A stretch of DNA of 64,000 nucleotides from Chryseobacterium sp. G0162 (lineage in GTDB: Bacteria; Bacteroidota; Bacteroidia; Flavobacteriales; Weeksellaceae), in NCBI RefSeq assembly GCF_003815715.1, contig NZ_CP033922.1, forward strand, positions 1,377,001-1,441,000, in the 5' to 3' direction. Positions 44,879 through 53,426 of this stretch are shown here, piece after piece. The notes below the pieces were generated by a model, which did not search any database, was not told the origin of the DNA, and saw nothing but the letters and a program-made list of their open reading frames with translations. Positions within the stretch are counted from its first letter, which is position 1, and each line of letters starts with the position of its first letter. Both the position numbers and the translations under genes were made by a program.

Positions 44879-45235
44879 ATGGATACTATATTTACACTAT
44901 TGATGGTTCTTATTATGATTGCTAGTATTTTATTAGTGATTGTTGTTATGGCTCAAAACCCAAAAGGTGGAGGTCTTTCCAGTACGTTCGGAGGGGCATC
45001 TTCTGCTCAGTTTGGAGTACAGAGAACCAATGATTTCATGGAAAAAGCAACATGGACTCTAGGCGGAACTATCATCGTTCTTATCCTTATAAGCGTTGTT
45101 GTTACTGGTAAACCGTCACAAGTGGCTCCAGCTCAACAGCAACCAGTTAAAAAAGAAGCTCCGGCAAAACAATCTGCTCCTGCTTCTTCTACAACTACTA
45201 CTCCGGCTCCAGCACCAGTTGCACCGGCTAAATAA
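44879..45235 (+). CDS. secG: preprotein translocase subunit SecG
   Basis: A 118-residue protein with two membrane helices (about 4-24 and 55-74) linked by the family loop NPKGGGLSSTFGG, followed by a disordered Pro/Ala/Thr-rich tail from about residue 80. SecG aids the SecYEG channel. The tail is longer than in E. coli, as in many Bacteroidota. A terminator follows. Confidence 0.94.
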   Translation: MDTIFTLLMVLIMIASILLVIVVMAQNPKGGGLSSTFGGASSAQFGVQRTNDFMEKATWTLGGTIIVLILISVVVTGKPSQVAPAQQQPVKKEAPAKQSAPASSTTTTPAPAPVAPAK

Positions 45236-45259
45236 GAAGATAATTTTTCTACATATAAT

Positions 45260-45289
45260 AAAAGCAACTCAGATTGAGTTGCTTTTTTA
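45260..45289 (+). terminator. secG terminator
   Basis: AAAGCAACTCA and TGAGTTGCTTT with a three-base loop, then a T run. Confidence 0.88.
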
Positions 45290-45439
45290 TTATCCTGTAT
45301 TTTCAATATTTAGTCTTGGGTGATTGTCTCAGTGTATATCCATTGTCATTCTGACGAAGGAAGAAGCTCATATATTCCATTACATCCTAGAATAACACAA
45401 ATAAATGTATATCATTCATCAATAACCTCCAGATTCTCT

Positions 45440-45453
45440 CTTCCAGCTTCCTT
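45440..45453. repeat. solo arm of the 5.6 kb palindromic element
   Basis: CTTCCAGCTTCCTT matches 5648-5661 exactly. Only one arm was found here, next to the glycosyltransferase stop, so this may be a truncated copy. Confidence 0.5.
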
Positions 45454-45464
45454 CCAACCTAAAA

Positions 45465-46298
45465 TTACTTCAGCTTAATCTTCTCAATCTGGTAACGAAG
45501 CTTTAGACCTGCTTTTAAGAAAGAATACTGCATTGGTTTTGATTCTTTATAATATTTATCAATAAAGATCTGCATAGCACCATAAAAGCGCTGCAAATAA
45601 ATATCATTCTTTATTGTACTTTCTCCTTTGTGATGAAGAAGAGAAGCCTGACCATAATAATAGTTTTTATATCCGTTTCTTATTAAAGTATAGCAAAGAT
45701 CAATATCTTCCCCATACATAAAATAGGCTTCATCCAATCCTCCTATCTTTTCATACACCTCTTTTTTCACCAATAAAAATGCACCCGTCATCACTTCTAT
45801 TTCAGCCACAGCATCCTCTTCTAAGTCATTCCTGTAGTAAGATTTGGAATTATTTTTTTTAAAATTGGTAAACAGTTTTTCAAAGGAATTAAACATATCC
45901 GGAACCGAACGTTTGCTTTCCGGCAGAAAATTTCCTTCTGCATCATGCATCCGTATTCCAAGGCACCCAAAATTCGGTTGGCTATCAGAAAAGTCTAAAA
46001 GATTCTTCATATAAAAACCTTCGAATTCCGTATCGGGATTTAAAAGCAGTATATATTCTCCTTTTGCATAATGTATAGCCTGATTATTAGCTTTTGAAAA
46101 ACCACCATTCATTTCCGAAGCAATAAACTGTACTTCGGGAAATTCTGAGATGAGATCCCGCCATGAACTGTCTGTAGAAGCATTATCGATTACAATTACC
46201 TCATATTCCACCTCTTTTACATATTTCTGAATAGACCAAAGGCAATTTCTGAGTAATTGGGTAACATTGTAATTAACAATAATGATAGACAGCTTCAT
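45465..46298 (-). CDS. family 2 glycosyltransferase
   Basis: A glycosyltransferase of about 277 residues with a GT-A fold: KLSIIIVNYNVTQLL at the start, VIVIDNASTDSSW with the nucleotide-binding Asp, LLLNPDTEFEGF with the DxD-like metal site, and GGLDEAYFMYGEDIDLCY with the ED motif typical of rhamnosyl-type enzymes. It probably builds cell-surface polysaccharide. The start at 46298 is preferred because the frame upstream overlaps recR. RecR's stop lies one base before it. Confidence 0.92.
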   Translation of the reverse strand: MKLSIIIVNYNVTQLLRNCLWSIQKYVKEVEYEVIVIDNASTDSSWRDLISEFPEVQFIASEMNGGFSKANNQAIHYAKGEYILLLNPDTEFEGFYMKNLLDFSDSQPNFGCLGIRMHDAEGNFLPESKRSVPDMFNSFEKLFTNFKKNNSKSYYRNDLEEDAVAEIEVMTGAFLLVKKEVYEKIGGLDEAYFMYGEDIDLCYTLIRNGYKNYYYGQASLLHHKGESTIKNDIYLQRFYGAMQIFIDKYYKESKPMQYSFLKAGLKLRYQIEKIKLK

Positions 46299-46299
46299 A

Positions 46300-46911
46300 T
46301 TAATCCTTTTCGTTGTATGGTAATCTGTTGATAATAGATCTTCCGAGTGAAATTTCATCAGCATATTCCAGTTCATCTCCTACTGAAATTCCCCTTGCAA
46401 TACTTGAAAAATTCACATTAAAGTTTTTAAACTTTTTATAAATATAATAGGCTGTGGTATCTCCTTCCATCGTAGCACTCAGCGCAAAGATAAACTCCTT
46501 TACCTTCCCTTCATTCAGTTTTCTTTCAATACTTGGAATATTCAGCTGGCTTGGCCCTACGCCTTCCATCGGAGAGATTTTCCCACCCAAAATCAGATAT
46601 TTCCCACCGTACTTCCCTGTATTTTCAATGGCAATTACGTCCCGAACATCTTCAACAATACAAATCAACTCACCGCTTCTTTTCTCATTACTGCAAATCT
46701 CACAGATGTCAAAATCAGAAAAATTATGACACTCTTTACAGTATTTTATCTCGTTGACAAGATTAATCAGGGAATTTCCAAGGCTCACTGCTCTGGAACT
46801 GGGTTGCTTTAATAAATGTAATGCTAATCTCAAAGCCGTTTTCTTTCCAATCCCAGGTAACCCTGAAATTTCATCAACCGCCTTTGCCAACACTTTACTT
46901 GGGTAATCCAT
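46300..46911 (-). CDS. recR: recombination mediator RecR
   Basis: A 203-residue protein. The N-terminal helix-hairpin-helix is in ISGLPGIGKKTALRLALHLL. A four-Cys zinc finger follows (CKECHNFSDFDICEIC). The Toprim domain is seen in LICIVEDVRDVIAIE and the Walker B-like FALSATMEGDTTAYYI. RecR loads RecA at gaps with RecO. The start MDYPSKVLAKAVDEI at 46911 fits the family; a longer frame upstream does not. It shares its transcript with the glycosyltransferase. Confidence 0.94.
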   Translation of the reverse strand: MDYPSKVLAKAVDEISGLPGIGKKTALRLALHLLKQPSSRAVSLGNSLINLVNEIKYCKECHNFSDFDICEICSNEKRSGELICIVEDVRDVIAIENTGKYGGKYLILGGKISPMEGVGPSQLNIPSIERKLNEGKVKEFIFALSATMEGDTTAYYIYKKFKNFNVNFSSIARGISVGDELEYADEISLGRSIINRLPYNEKD

Positions 46912-47313
46912 AGGTACAAAAATAAGGATTATTTGAAGAAAATGATCTATCCTGTAGAGGAGTTTTTGAGGTATTAAAAGGGAATGGTCAACCTTCAATC
47001 CGGCACGCTTTTTAATTCCTATCTTGAGTGATTATTCAATTGCGAAACAAAAATTCACTTTTCATGTTTAAAGCTTAATATTTAGGATTACCGATTAATT
47101 AACTTTTGCCCTATAAAGTTCAGGATAATTTTTTCTCATTTTCACAGCCCACCGTGTATTATCCATCATTTCCAAACCTCATCTCTACAACTTTCACCTC
47201 CCTAATGTCCCATTCTGATATTTTAAATACCTATTCTATCCTTATTTCCCATAACTCTAAAAAAACCGTTATATTTGCGGCTTAAATTAAATATGAAAAA
47301 AATTAACTAACAC
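46912..47313. other. 402-base gap
   Basis: No gene was found. TTGCGAAACAAAAATTCACT and neighbours (47034-47062) are a degraded third copy of the repeat at 41.1 and 61.0 kb. A -7 element TATATTTG lies at 47270-47277 before the next gene, without a clear TTG. The remaining DNA shows nothing recognisable. Confidence 0.55.
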
Positions 47314-47919
47314 ATGGTACTTAACAACCTAAATTATCCACTGGATTTCAAGTTTAAAATTTCGACACTAGCCAGTGACTTCAACATTACTGACAAAAAT
47401 GGGAACTACGTAGCTTACGTACGTCAAAAAATGTTCAAACTGAAAGAAGACGTTATCGTTTTCAATGACGAAAGCAAATCAAAAGAACTTTTCAGAATCA
47501 GAGCCAATCAATGGATTGATTTCAATGCTTCTTATTCTTTAAATGATATTGTAGATAACAAAAGCTACGGTAGACTGGCAAGAAAAGGAATGCGTTCTAT
47601 CTGGAAAGCCAGCTATGATATCCTTGATCCTAAAGACCAGCCTAAGTTCAAAGTACAGGAAGACAGTGCATGGGTAAGATTCTGGGACAGTTTTGTAGGT
47701 GAGCTTCCTATCATCGGAATGTTTACAGGATACTTCCTTAACCCATCTTATACGGTTACCGGTATTGACGGAAAAGCATACTTCAAACTTAAAAAAATGC
47801 CTTCATTCTTTGGAAGAAGATTCCAATTAGACAGATTGATTGACATTGATGATGAGGAAGAAAGTTTAGTAATCCTTTCATTATTAATGATGACCCTTCT
47901 TGAAAGAGCAAGAGGCTAA
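47314..47919 (+). CDS. LURP-one-related (Tubby-like fold) protein
   Basis: A 201-residue protein resembling the LOR/Tubby C-terminal-like family: DFKFKISTLASDFNITDKNG, AYVRQKMFKLKEDVIVF, and the repeated 'YTVTGIDGKAYFKLKK' strand near residues 148-163. A strongly hydrophobic last helix (SLVILSLLMMTLLERARG) could lie in or across the membrane. The family has a 12-strand barrel around a helix; bacterial members have no firm role. Confidence 0.8.
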   Translation: MVLNNLNYPLDFKFKISTLASDFNITDKNGNYVAYVRQKMFKLKEDVIVFNDESKSKELFRIRANQWIDFNASYSLNDIVDNKSYGRLARKGMRSIWKASYDILDPKDQPKFKVQEDSAWVRFWDSFVGELPIIGMFTGYFLNPSYTVTGIDGKAYFKLKKMPSFFGRRFQLDRLIDIDDEEESLVILSLLMMTLLERARG

Positions 47920-47939
47920 CATTTCAAAACCATAAACAC

Positions 47940-48431
47940 ATGAAATATCTAATCATTTTATTTTCTGCATTTCTTTTAGTAGCCTGTAAAAAGGACAAAG
48001 AAACAGTTTCTGCAAATGTTGCAGCCGATTCTTCAAATATTGCTAAGGATTCTGCTACAGCAAGTATTCCTTCTGGAAAAATCCAGATTGAAACCATTTC
48101 ATTTCCTGAGGAAATCAAAGAATGTTCATGCTATTTTGCAAGAAATAAGTCTGATTTTGAAGCTGAAAAATACATCTATGCAGACGATGCAGGAAAAACA
48201 GCTTACATGAAACTGGATGGTAAAAGACTCTCTATGAACCTTATCTCTTCAAGTGATATGGAAGTAGATGAAGAGCTGACCAAAGAAATTGAAAATAATG
48301 ATTACAAAATCTCCGTAAAAGGCAAAAAGATCAAAGGTGAAGAAGCCTTACTCTTCGAAGGTACCCTTACGATTGAAAAACCGGATGGCAGCGTTATTAC
48401 AACACCCATCTACGGAGAATGTGGATGTTAA
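47940..48431 (+). CDS. uncharacterised lipoprotein
   Basis: A 163-residue protein with a lipoprotein signal ending in LLVACKKDK (Cys16), a Ser/Ala-rich linker, then a globular domain with ECSCYFARNKSDFEAE near 60 and YGECGC at the end. The Cys residues on both sides could form disulfides. No family is recognised. Starts 20 bases after the LURP-one-like gene. Confidence 0.83.
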   Translation: MKYLIILFSAFLLVACKKDKETVSANVAADSSNIAKDSATASIPSGKIQIETISFPEEIKECSCYFARNKSDFEAEKYIYADDAGKTAYMKLDGKRLSMNLISSSDMEVDEELTKEIENNDYKISVKGKKIKGEEALLFEGTLTIEKPDGSVITTPIYGECGC

Positions 48432-48439
48432 CAATTAAA

Positions 48440-48523
48440 AACGAATAAGCTCATCCAACAATTTGCTTATTCGTTCTTTTATAATTCATAAAAATGCTTC
48501 TGTATCCCACGGAAGCATTTTTT
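48440..48523 (+). terminator. tandem terminators
   Basis: Two hairpins follow each other: ACGAATAAGC with GCTTATTCGT (48441-48474), and AAAATGCTTC with GAAGCATTTT (48491-48521). Both are followed by T-rich DNA. The second ends just before the pepD -7 element TAAATTTG (48530-48537). Confidence 0.85.
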
Positions 48524-48553
48524 ATTTTGTAAATTTGAGAAAAATAAATTTCA

Positions 48554-49996
48554 ATGGAATTATCTACTATAGAACCGCAAATAATCTGGAAAAACTTTTC
48601 CAAATTAAATGCAGTTCCAAGACCATCTAAAAAAGAGGAAAAAGTAATTGCTTTCATCAAAGGATTTGGTGAAAATTTAGGGTTAGAAACTACTGTAGAC
48701 GAAGTAGGAAACGTAATTATTAAAAAACCTGCTACTGCAGGAATGGAAAACCGTAAATCGATTGTGCTTCAGTCGCATTTGGATATGGTTTGTCAGAAAA
48801 ACAATGACGTTAATTTCGATTTCGAAACAGAAGGAATCAAAATGGAAATTGATGGTGATTGGGTAAAAGCAAAAGGAACCACTTTAGGAGCTGATAACGG
48901 TTTAGGAGTGGCTACCATTATGTCTATCCTTGAGAGCTCAGATATTCCTCACCCTGCACTAGAAGCTTTATTTACCATTGATGAAGAGACAGGGATGACT
49001 GGAGCTATCGGTTTAAAACCAGGACAGCTTACAGGAGAAATCCTATTAAACCTTGATACGGAAGAAGATGATGAAATTGACATCGGCTGTGCAGGAGGTG
49101 TTGATGTGACCATCACTCAAAACTATGCAACAGAAGCTGCGAAAGGACAAGTGGTAAGAATTGAAGTGAAAGGTTTACAGGGAGGTCACTCAGGAATGGA
49201 TATCCATAAAGGTTTCGGAAACGCAAACATAATCTTGGGAAGACTTCTTTACAAAGGGTTGGAAAAGCAAAATCTGGAATTAATCTCTATTGATGGTGGC
49301 GGATTAAGAAATGCAATTCCAAGAGAAGGGGTTGCCATCATCTCTGTAAGAAATGCACAGGAATTCATTGAAGATGCCACTGCTCTTAAAAAAGAAATTT
49401 TAGAAGAATTTGCATCTGTAGAAGCAGGTCTTCAAATCAATATTGAAAACTCTACGTCTTCTGATAAAGCGATTTCCGAAGGTGATTCTAAAAAAGTAAT
49501 CCTTACTTTAAAAGCTCTTCACAACGGAGTATACAGAATGAGCCCGGATGTAGCGGACCTTGTAGAAGCATCCAACAACGTAGCTAGAGTTGAATTGAAA
49601 GGTGGGGAATTGAAGATTCTTAACCTTACAAGATCTTCTGTAGACTCTTCTAAATATTCTACTGCAGAACAATTGAAATCTGTAGCAGAATTAGCGGGAA
49701 TGAATGTAGTATTCAGCGGTTCATACCCAGGATGGAAACCTAGACCAGGATCTGAAATCGTAAAGATCATGGAAAAGATCTATACAGAGAAGTTCAATGA
49801 AAAACCTCATGTAGTAGCTTGTCACGCAGGTTTAGAATGTGGTATCATTGGTGCTAATTATCCTGAAATGGAAATGGTAAGTTTCGGACCTACCATCAGA
49901 GGAGCGCACTCTCCTGATGAGAAAGCAAATATTCCATCAGCTCAGAAATTCTGGAGCTTCCTGAAAGATATTTTAGCGAATATTCCTCAGAAATAG
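48554..49996 (+). CDS. pepD: aminoacyl-histidine dipeptidase (PepD type, M20)
   Basis: A 480-residue M20 metallopeptidase that hydrolyses Xaa-His dipeptides such as carnosine. Metal and catalytic motifs are LQSHLDMVCQK (His75, Asp77), TTLGADNGLGVA, TIDEETGMTGA and NLDTEEDDEI; the lid domain spans the middle third, and VACHAGLECGIIG lies near the end. Cytoplasmic and zinc-dependent. Own promoter. Confidence 0.94.
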   Translation: MELSTIEPQIIWKNFSKLNAVPRPSKKEEKVIAFIKGFGENLGLETTVDEVGNVIIKKPATAGMENRKSIVLQSHLDMVCQKNNDVNFDFETEGIKMEIDGDWVKAKGTTLGADNGLGVATIMSILESSDIPHPALEALFTIDEETGMTGAIGLKPGQLTGEILLNLDTEEDDEIDIGCAGGVDVTITQNYATEAAKGQVVRIEVKGLQGGHSGMDIHKGFGNANIILGRLLYKGLEKQNLELISIDGGGLRNAIPREGVAIISVRNAQEFIEDATALKKEILEEFASVEAGLQINIENSTSSDKAISEGDSKKVILTLKALHNGVYRMSPDVADLVEASNNVARVELKGGELKILNLTRSSVDSSKYSTAEQLKSVAELAGMNVVFSGSYPGWKPRPGSEIVKIMEKIYTEKFNEKPHVVACHAGLECGIIGANYPEMEMVSFGPTIRGAHSPDEKANIPSAQKFWSFLKDILANIPQK

Positions 49997-50173
49997 AATA
50001 GGAAAATATCTATATTGAATATCCAAAGTCTTATGATTTTGGATATTTTTAATTTAACCCAATCATTAAGCTATATTAAGAAATTAAGAATAATAAGAAT
50101 CTGTAAATTAAAATTTAGAATTTCAATGAATATTTTCTTACCTTTTTTAGCTTTAATAAAAAGACATTCAAAT

Positions 50174-50755
50174 ATGAAAAGTATTACGGTATTCTGTGGT
50201 TCAAGTTTCGGCACAGATAAAATCTATGAAGAGCAGGCATTTTTACTTGGACAAACGTTAGCAAAACAAAATATACAACTCATTTACGGCGGTTCGGAAA
50301 CCGGTTTAATGGGAACGATAGCCAATGGAGCATTAAGTGAAAACGGAAAGGTAACGGGTATTCTCCCTCATTTTTTACAGGCTAAGGAAATTGCTCATAA
50401 AAGCCTTACTGAACTAGTTCTCGTGGAAACAATGCATGAAAGAAAAACGAAAATGAGTGAGCTTTGTGATGGCGTAATCGTGCTTCCCGGAGGATATGGA
50501 ACACTGGAAGAATTCTTCGAAATGATTACCTGGGCACAGCTTGGTCTTCATAAAAAACCTATTGCTATTCTGAATATTGACGGCTTCTACAATGACCTCA
50601 TCAATTTGGTAGAAAATATGGTGAACAAAGGTTTTTTAAAGGCTGTAAATCGAGATATGCTTTTAGTAAGTGATAATATAGACGAGCTATTAGAAAAAAT
50701 GAAAAACTATCAGGCTCCCACCGTTGGAAAATGGATTTCTAAGGAAGAAATATAA
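50174..50755 (+). CDS. LOG family protein (TIGR00730)
   Basis: A 193-residue Rossmann-fold protein with ITVFCGSSFG at the start, LIYGGSETGLMGTIANGAL in the middle and the signature PGGYGTLEEFFEMITWAQLG near residue 100. Family members release cytokinin bases or nucleotide monophosphates by phosphoribohydrolase action. The start at 50174 is chosen because the 53 residues upstream in the same frame are poor and do not match the family. Confidence 0.9.
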   Translation: MKSITVFCGSSFGTDKIYEEQAFLLGQTLAKQNIQLIYGGSETGLMGTIANGALSENGKVTGILPHFLQAKEIAHKSLTELVLVETMHERKTKMSELCDGVIVLPGGYGTLEEFFEMITWAQLGLHKKPIAILNIDGFYNDLINLVENMVNKGFLKAVNRDMLLVSDNIDELLEKMKNYQAPTVGKWISKEEI

Positions 50756-50780
50756 TCTGTTCTTAATTAAATAAAAAACA

Positions 50781-50813
50781 AAACCCGTTCGAAAAACTCG
50801 AACGGGTTTATTA
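50781..50813. terminator. bidirectional terminator
   Basis: AAACCCGTTCGA and TCGAACGGGTTT pair perfectly. It lies between the convergent LOG and ferredoxin genes. Confidence 0.9.
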
Positions 50814-50833
50814 TTAAGATTAAAAAATATTTT

Positions 50834-51163
50834 CTAGGGATAAGGAGCAATTTCCACTTCAAGCCCTTCCATGGCATCTGCAATATGCAGCTGGCAGCCT
50901 AATCGGCTGTTATCTTTCACATGGAAAGCTTCAGCAAGCATAGCATCTTCTTCATCTCCCATTGGTTCCAGACCAGGATCATTGATTACATAAACCTGGC
51001 ATGAAGCACACATCGCCATTCCGCCGCATACACCAATAGTACCTTCTTCAGCCAATTCATAGGAACGGATAATCTCCATTAAGTTCATGGACATATCCGT
51101 TGGAGCAATAACATCGTGGGTTACACCTTCTCTGTCGGTGATTTTAATATTAATATCTGACAT
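50834..51163 (-). CDS. fdx: 2Fe-2S ferredoxin (adrenodoxin type)
   Basis: A 109-residue ferredoxin with cluster ligands in CGGMAMCASCQVY and a fourth Cys in RLGCQLHIADAMEG. It carries electrons. It follows the ferredoxin reductase gene by 12 bases on the same strand, an obvious functional pair. Confidence 0.93.
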   Translation of the reverse strand: MSDINIKITDREGVTHDVIAPTDMSMNLMEIIRSYELAEEGTIGVCGGMAMCASCQVYVINDPGLEPMGDEEDAMLAEAFHVKDNSRLGCQLHIADAMEGLEVEIAPYP

Positions 51164-51175
51164 AATTCTGCAAAA

Positions 51176-52231
51176 TTAGTCAATTTTTTTCACAACAGCC
51201 TTCTCTGCTTCTTTACGGCTTCCGTCAAACCCATCTACTCCACTTACAGTAGTATATTTTAGTACGAATTTCTTACCAGGATTCAATCTGTTGTAAACAC
51301 TTTGACACATTAAAGTTGCTTCGTGGAAACCACAAAGAATCAACTTCAGCTTTCCAGGATATGTGTTGATATCTCCGATTGCATAGATACCATCAATGTT
51401 AGTCTGATAATCCAGAGCATTGTTTACAACAATGGCATTCTTCTCGATATTCAGTCCCCAATTTCCGATCTCACCCAATTTTGGAGTTAATCCGAATAAT
51501 GGAATAAAGTAATCTGTTTCAATTTCAAAAGCATCCTCACCATCTTTTTGTACAGTAATTGCTTCTACTTTTCCATCTCCTCTGATACCAGTTACTTCAG
51601 CAGGAGTAATCAACTTGATTTTTCCCTCGTTTTTCAGATCCTGAACTTTTTCTACAGAATCCAAAGCTCCTCTGAACTCATTTCTTCTGTGGATCAAAGT
51701 AACTTCGCTGGCTACATTAGAAAGGAAAATACTCCAGTCAAGGGCAGAATCTCCGCCTCCGGCAATCACTACTTTTTTATTTCTGAAGTGCTCAGGTTCT
51801 TTAACGAAATACTCCAACCCTTTCTCTTCATAATCAGCTACATTTTCGAACGTAGGTTTTCTAGGCTCAAAAGTTCCCAATCCACCTGCAATAGCAATCG
51901 CCTTACATCTGTGAACAGTTCCTTTGTTAGTAACCACTTCAAACCACTCATCATCTACTTTTGTATAAGAAACGGCTGTTTCTCCCAATGTAAATCCAGG
52001 TTGAAACTGCTTGATCTGCTCCATCAAATTATCCACTAATTCTCCAGCGTTTACTGAAGGATACCCCGGAATATCAAAAATAGGTTTCTTCGGATAAAGT
52101 TCAGCCAATTGCCCTCCCGGTTGTGGAAGTGCGTCAATAATGTGGCACTTCATTTTTAAAAGACCTGCTTCAAAAACGGCAAAAAGCCCTGTAGGCCCTG
52201 CACCTATGATCAATATATCAGTGGTTATCAT
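51176..52231 (-). CDS. ferredoxin-NADP reductase, thioredoxin-reductase-like
   Basis: A 351-residue flavoprotein. FAD binding is seen in IIGAGPTGLFAVFEAG at the start and YAIGDINTYPGKLKLI near the end; NADPH binding is in VIAGGGDSALDWSIFLS. The CxxC of thioredoxin reductase is missing, as in TrxR-like ferredoxin-NADP reductases. It passes electrons from NADPH to the ferredoxin coded next. A -7 element TAAATTTG (minus strand, 52264-52271) lies upstream. Confidence 0.92.
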   Translation of the reverse strand: MITTDILIIGAGPTGLFAVFEAGLLKMKCHIIDALPQPGGQLAELYPKKPIFDIPGYPSVNAGELVDNLMEQIKQFQPGFTLGETAVSYTKVDDEWFEVVTNKGTVHRCKAIAIAGGLGTFEPRKPTFENVADYEEKGLEYFVKEPEHFRNKKVVIAGGGDSALDWSIFLSNVASEVTLIHRRNEFRGALDSVEKVQDLKNEGKIKLITPAEVTGIRGDGKVEAITVQKDGEDAFEIETDYFIPLFGLTPKLGEIGNWGLNIEKNAIVVNNALDYQTNIDGIYAIGDINTYPGKLKLILCGFHEATLMCQSVYNRLNPGKKFVLKYTTVSGVDGFDGSRKEAEKAVVKKID

Positions 52232-52349
52232 AATTTAAGATAATTTAATTATACATGTAACTGCAAATTTACTAATTTTAATGCGAAGCATATTTAATTG
52301 ATTCTAAATAAAAACCTGAGATTTGTCAAATATCTATTATTTAAGATAT

Positions 52350-52369
52350 TAAATTTGGCAATGTTTTTG
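52350..52369 (+). promoter_or_regulatory. promoter of the DUF3108 gene
   Basis: TAAATTTG (52350-52357) is a Bacteroidota -7 element. It overlaps TTTGGCAATGTTTTTG (52354-52369), a 16-base word also present at 20575-20590. The nearest TTG is at 52323, with a long 24-base spacer. Confidence 0.45.
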
Positions 52370-52382
52370 TAAATGTCTTATC

Positions 52383-53153
52383 ATGAAGAAAATTTTAAAC
52401 CTTTTTGCAGTATTTATATTCTTTTTAGGCTCTGCCCAGATTGATAACATCGCAGACGGCGAATCCATCACCCTTAGAATCCACTACGGCTTCTTAAATG
52501 CCGGAACCGCCAATCTTACTACTAAAAAGACTACTTATAAAGGTGCTCCTCATCTTTATGTAAAAGGTACCGGGCAAACTACAGGTGCAGTAAAGGCTTT
52601 CTTCAAAGTAGAAGACCTCTATGAAAGTTTTATTGATAGCGCAAGCGGATTACCTAGCTACTATGTTCGAAATGTACGTGAAGGAAGCTACCGTCAGCAT
52701 TTTGAAACCGCTTTTAATCACGATAACAATACTTTAATTTTAACGGATAAGAAAACGCCGGCCAATGGCTCAAAGGTTATCAAATCTGTGAAAGGTGTTC
52801 AGGATATGCTTTCCTGTTTCTATTATCTGCGAAGCAAAAGCCCGGATGAATTAAAAGTAGGAACAGTAATCAATATGAATGTATGGATTGATGATGAAAT
52901 GTTCCCTTTTCAGCTTAAAGTGACAGGAACTGAGAATTTAAAGACAAAATTCGGTACGATCAATTGTTTAAAAATTATTCCGTCTGTAAAAAGCGGAAGG
53001 GTTTTCAAAGAAAAAGAAGGGGTAACAATGTGGGTTTCCAATGACGCCAACCACCTGCCAATGCTTTTGAAAGCTGAATTAGCGGTAGGGTCTCTTAAAG
53101 CAAGTATTGATGATTACAAAAACGTAAAATATCCTTTAAAATTTACTAAGTAA
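52383..53153 (+). CDS. DUF3108 exported protein
   Basis: A 256-residue protein with a signal peptide (about 1-19) and a DUF3108 domain: LRIHYGFLNAGTANLTTKKT, YHV-like GTGQTTGAVKAFFKVEDLYESF, VQDMLSCFYYLRS and FGTINCLKIIPSVKSGRVF. DUF3108 resembles periplasmic or outer-membrane lipid-handling folds of the LolA/VioE type, but the function is unknown. A terminator follows at 53178-53209. Confidence 0.88.
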   Translation: MKKILNLFAVFIFFLGSAQIDNIADGESITLRIHYGFLNAGTANLTTKKTTYKGAPHLYVKGTGQTTGAVKAFFKVEDLYESFIDSASGLPSYYVRNVREGSYRQHFETAFNHDNNTLILTDKKTPANGSKVIKSVKGVQDMLSCFYYLRSKSPDELKVGTVINMNVWIDDEMFPFQLKVTGTENLKTKFGTINCLKIIPSVKSGRVFKEKEGVTMWVSNDANHLPMLLKAELAVGSLKASIDDYKNVKYPLKFTK

Positions 53154-53177
53154 ACGTATACCAATTTTTTAAAGAAT

Positions 53178-53209
53178 CAATGTCTGTAATTTTTACAGAC
53201 ATTTTTTAT
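53178..53209 (+). terminator. terminator after the DUF3108 gene
   Basis: AATGTCTGT and ACAGACATT pair, followed by a T run. Confidence 0.87.
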
Positions 53210-53354
53210 TTTGAATGTAATAGATTCCAAATACAGATTGTCTTACTAATAGAAGCAGCAATGAGGCTGCCATGTCAATACTTCGTTTGGATCCCTAGCG
53301 TACCCGAAGTATGGATATAAGAAACAGACACGTGTAAATTTTTCAATAAGATCA

Positions 53355-53396
53355 GTTTTTAATTACGTTTTGTTTCTTAGGTCAGTAATTAAAAAC
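53355..53396. repeat. perfect 12-base inverted repeat
   Basis: GTTTTTAATTAC (53355-53366) and GTAATTAAAAAC (53385-53396) are perfect arms around an 18-base loop. It abuts the pheS terminator and may be part of it. Confidence 0.55.
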
Positions 53397-53424
53397 AAAA
53401 ACCTCCGGAGCTCCGGAGGTTTAT
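53397..53424 (-). terminator. pheS terminator
   Basis: ACCTCCGGAG followed directly by CTCCGGAGGT is a perfect palindrome with A and T flanks; the minus strand ends in TTTTTGTTTTT. Confidence 0.85.
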
Positions 53425-53426
53425 TT

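Noticed and set aside
45340..45375. CATTCTGACGAAGGAAGAA as a mobile repeat
   Set aside because: It looks like a known type of flavobacterial intergenic repeat, but only one copy is present here, so it is not supported from this window.
50015..50173. Longer N-terminus for the LOG protein
   Set aside because: The 53 extra residues are hydrophobic and basic without family match; MKSITVFCGSS is the normal start.
53397..53424. Perfect GC-rich palindrome as an operator
   Set aside because: It abuts the pheS stop and ends in T on the minus strand, so a terminator explains it.
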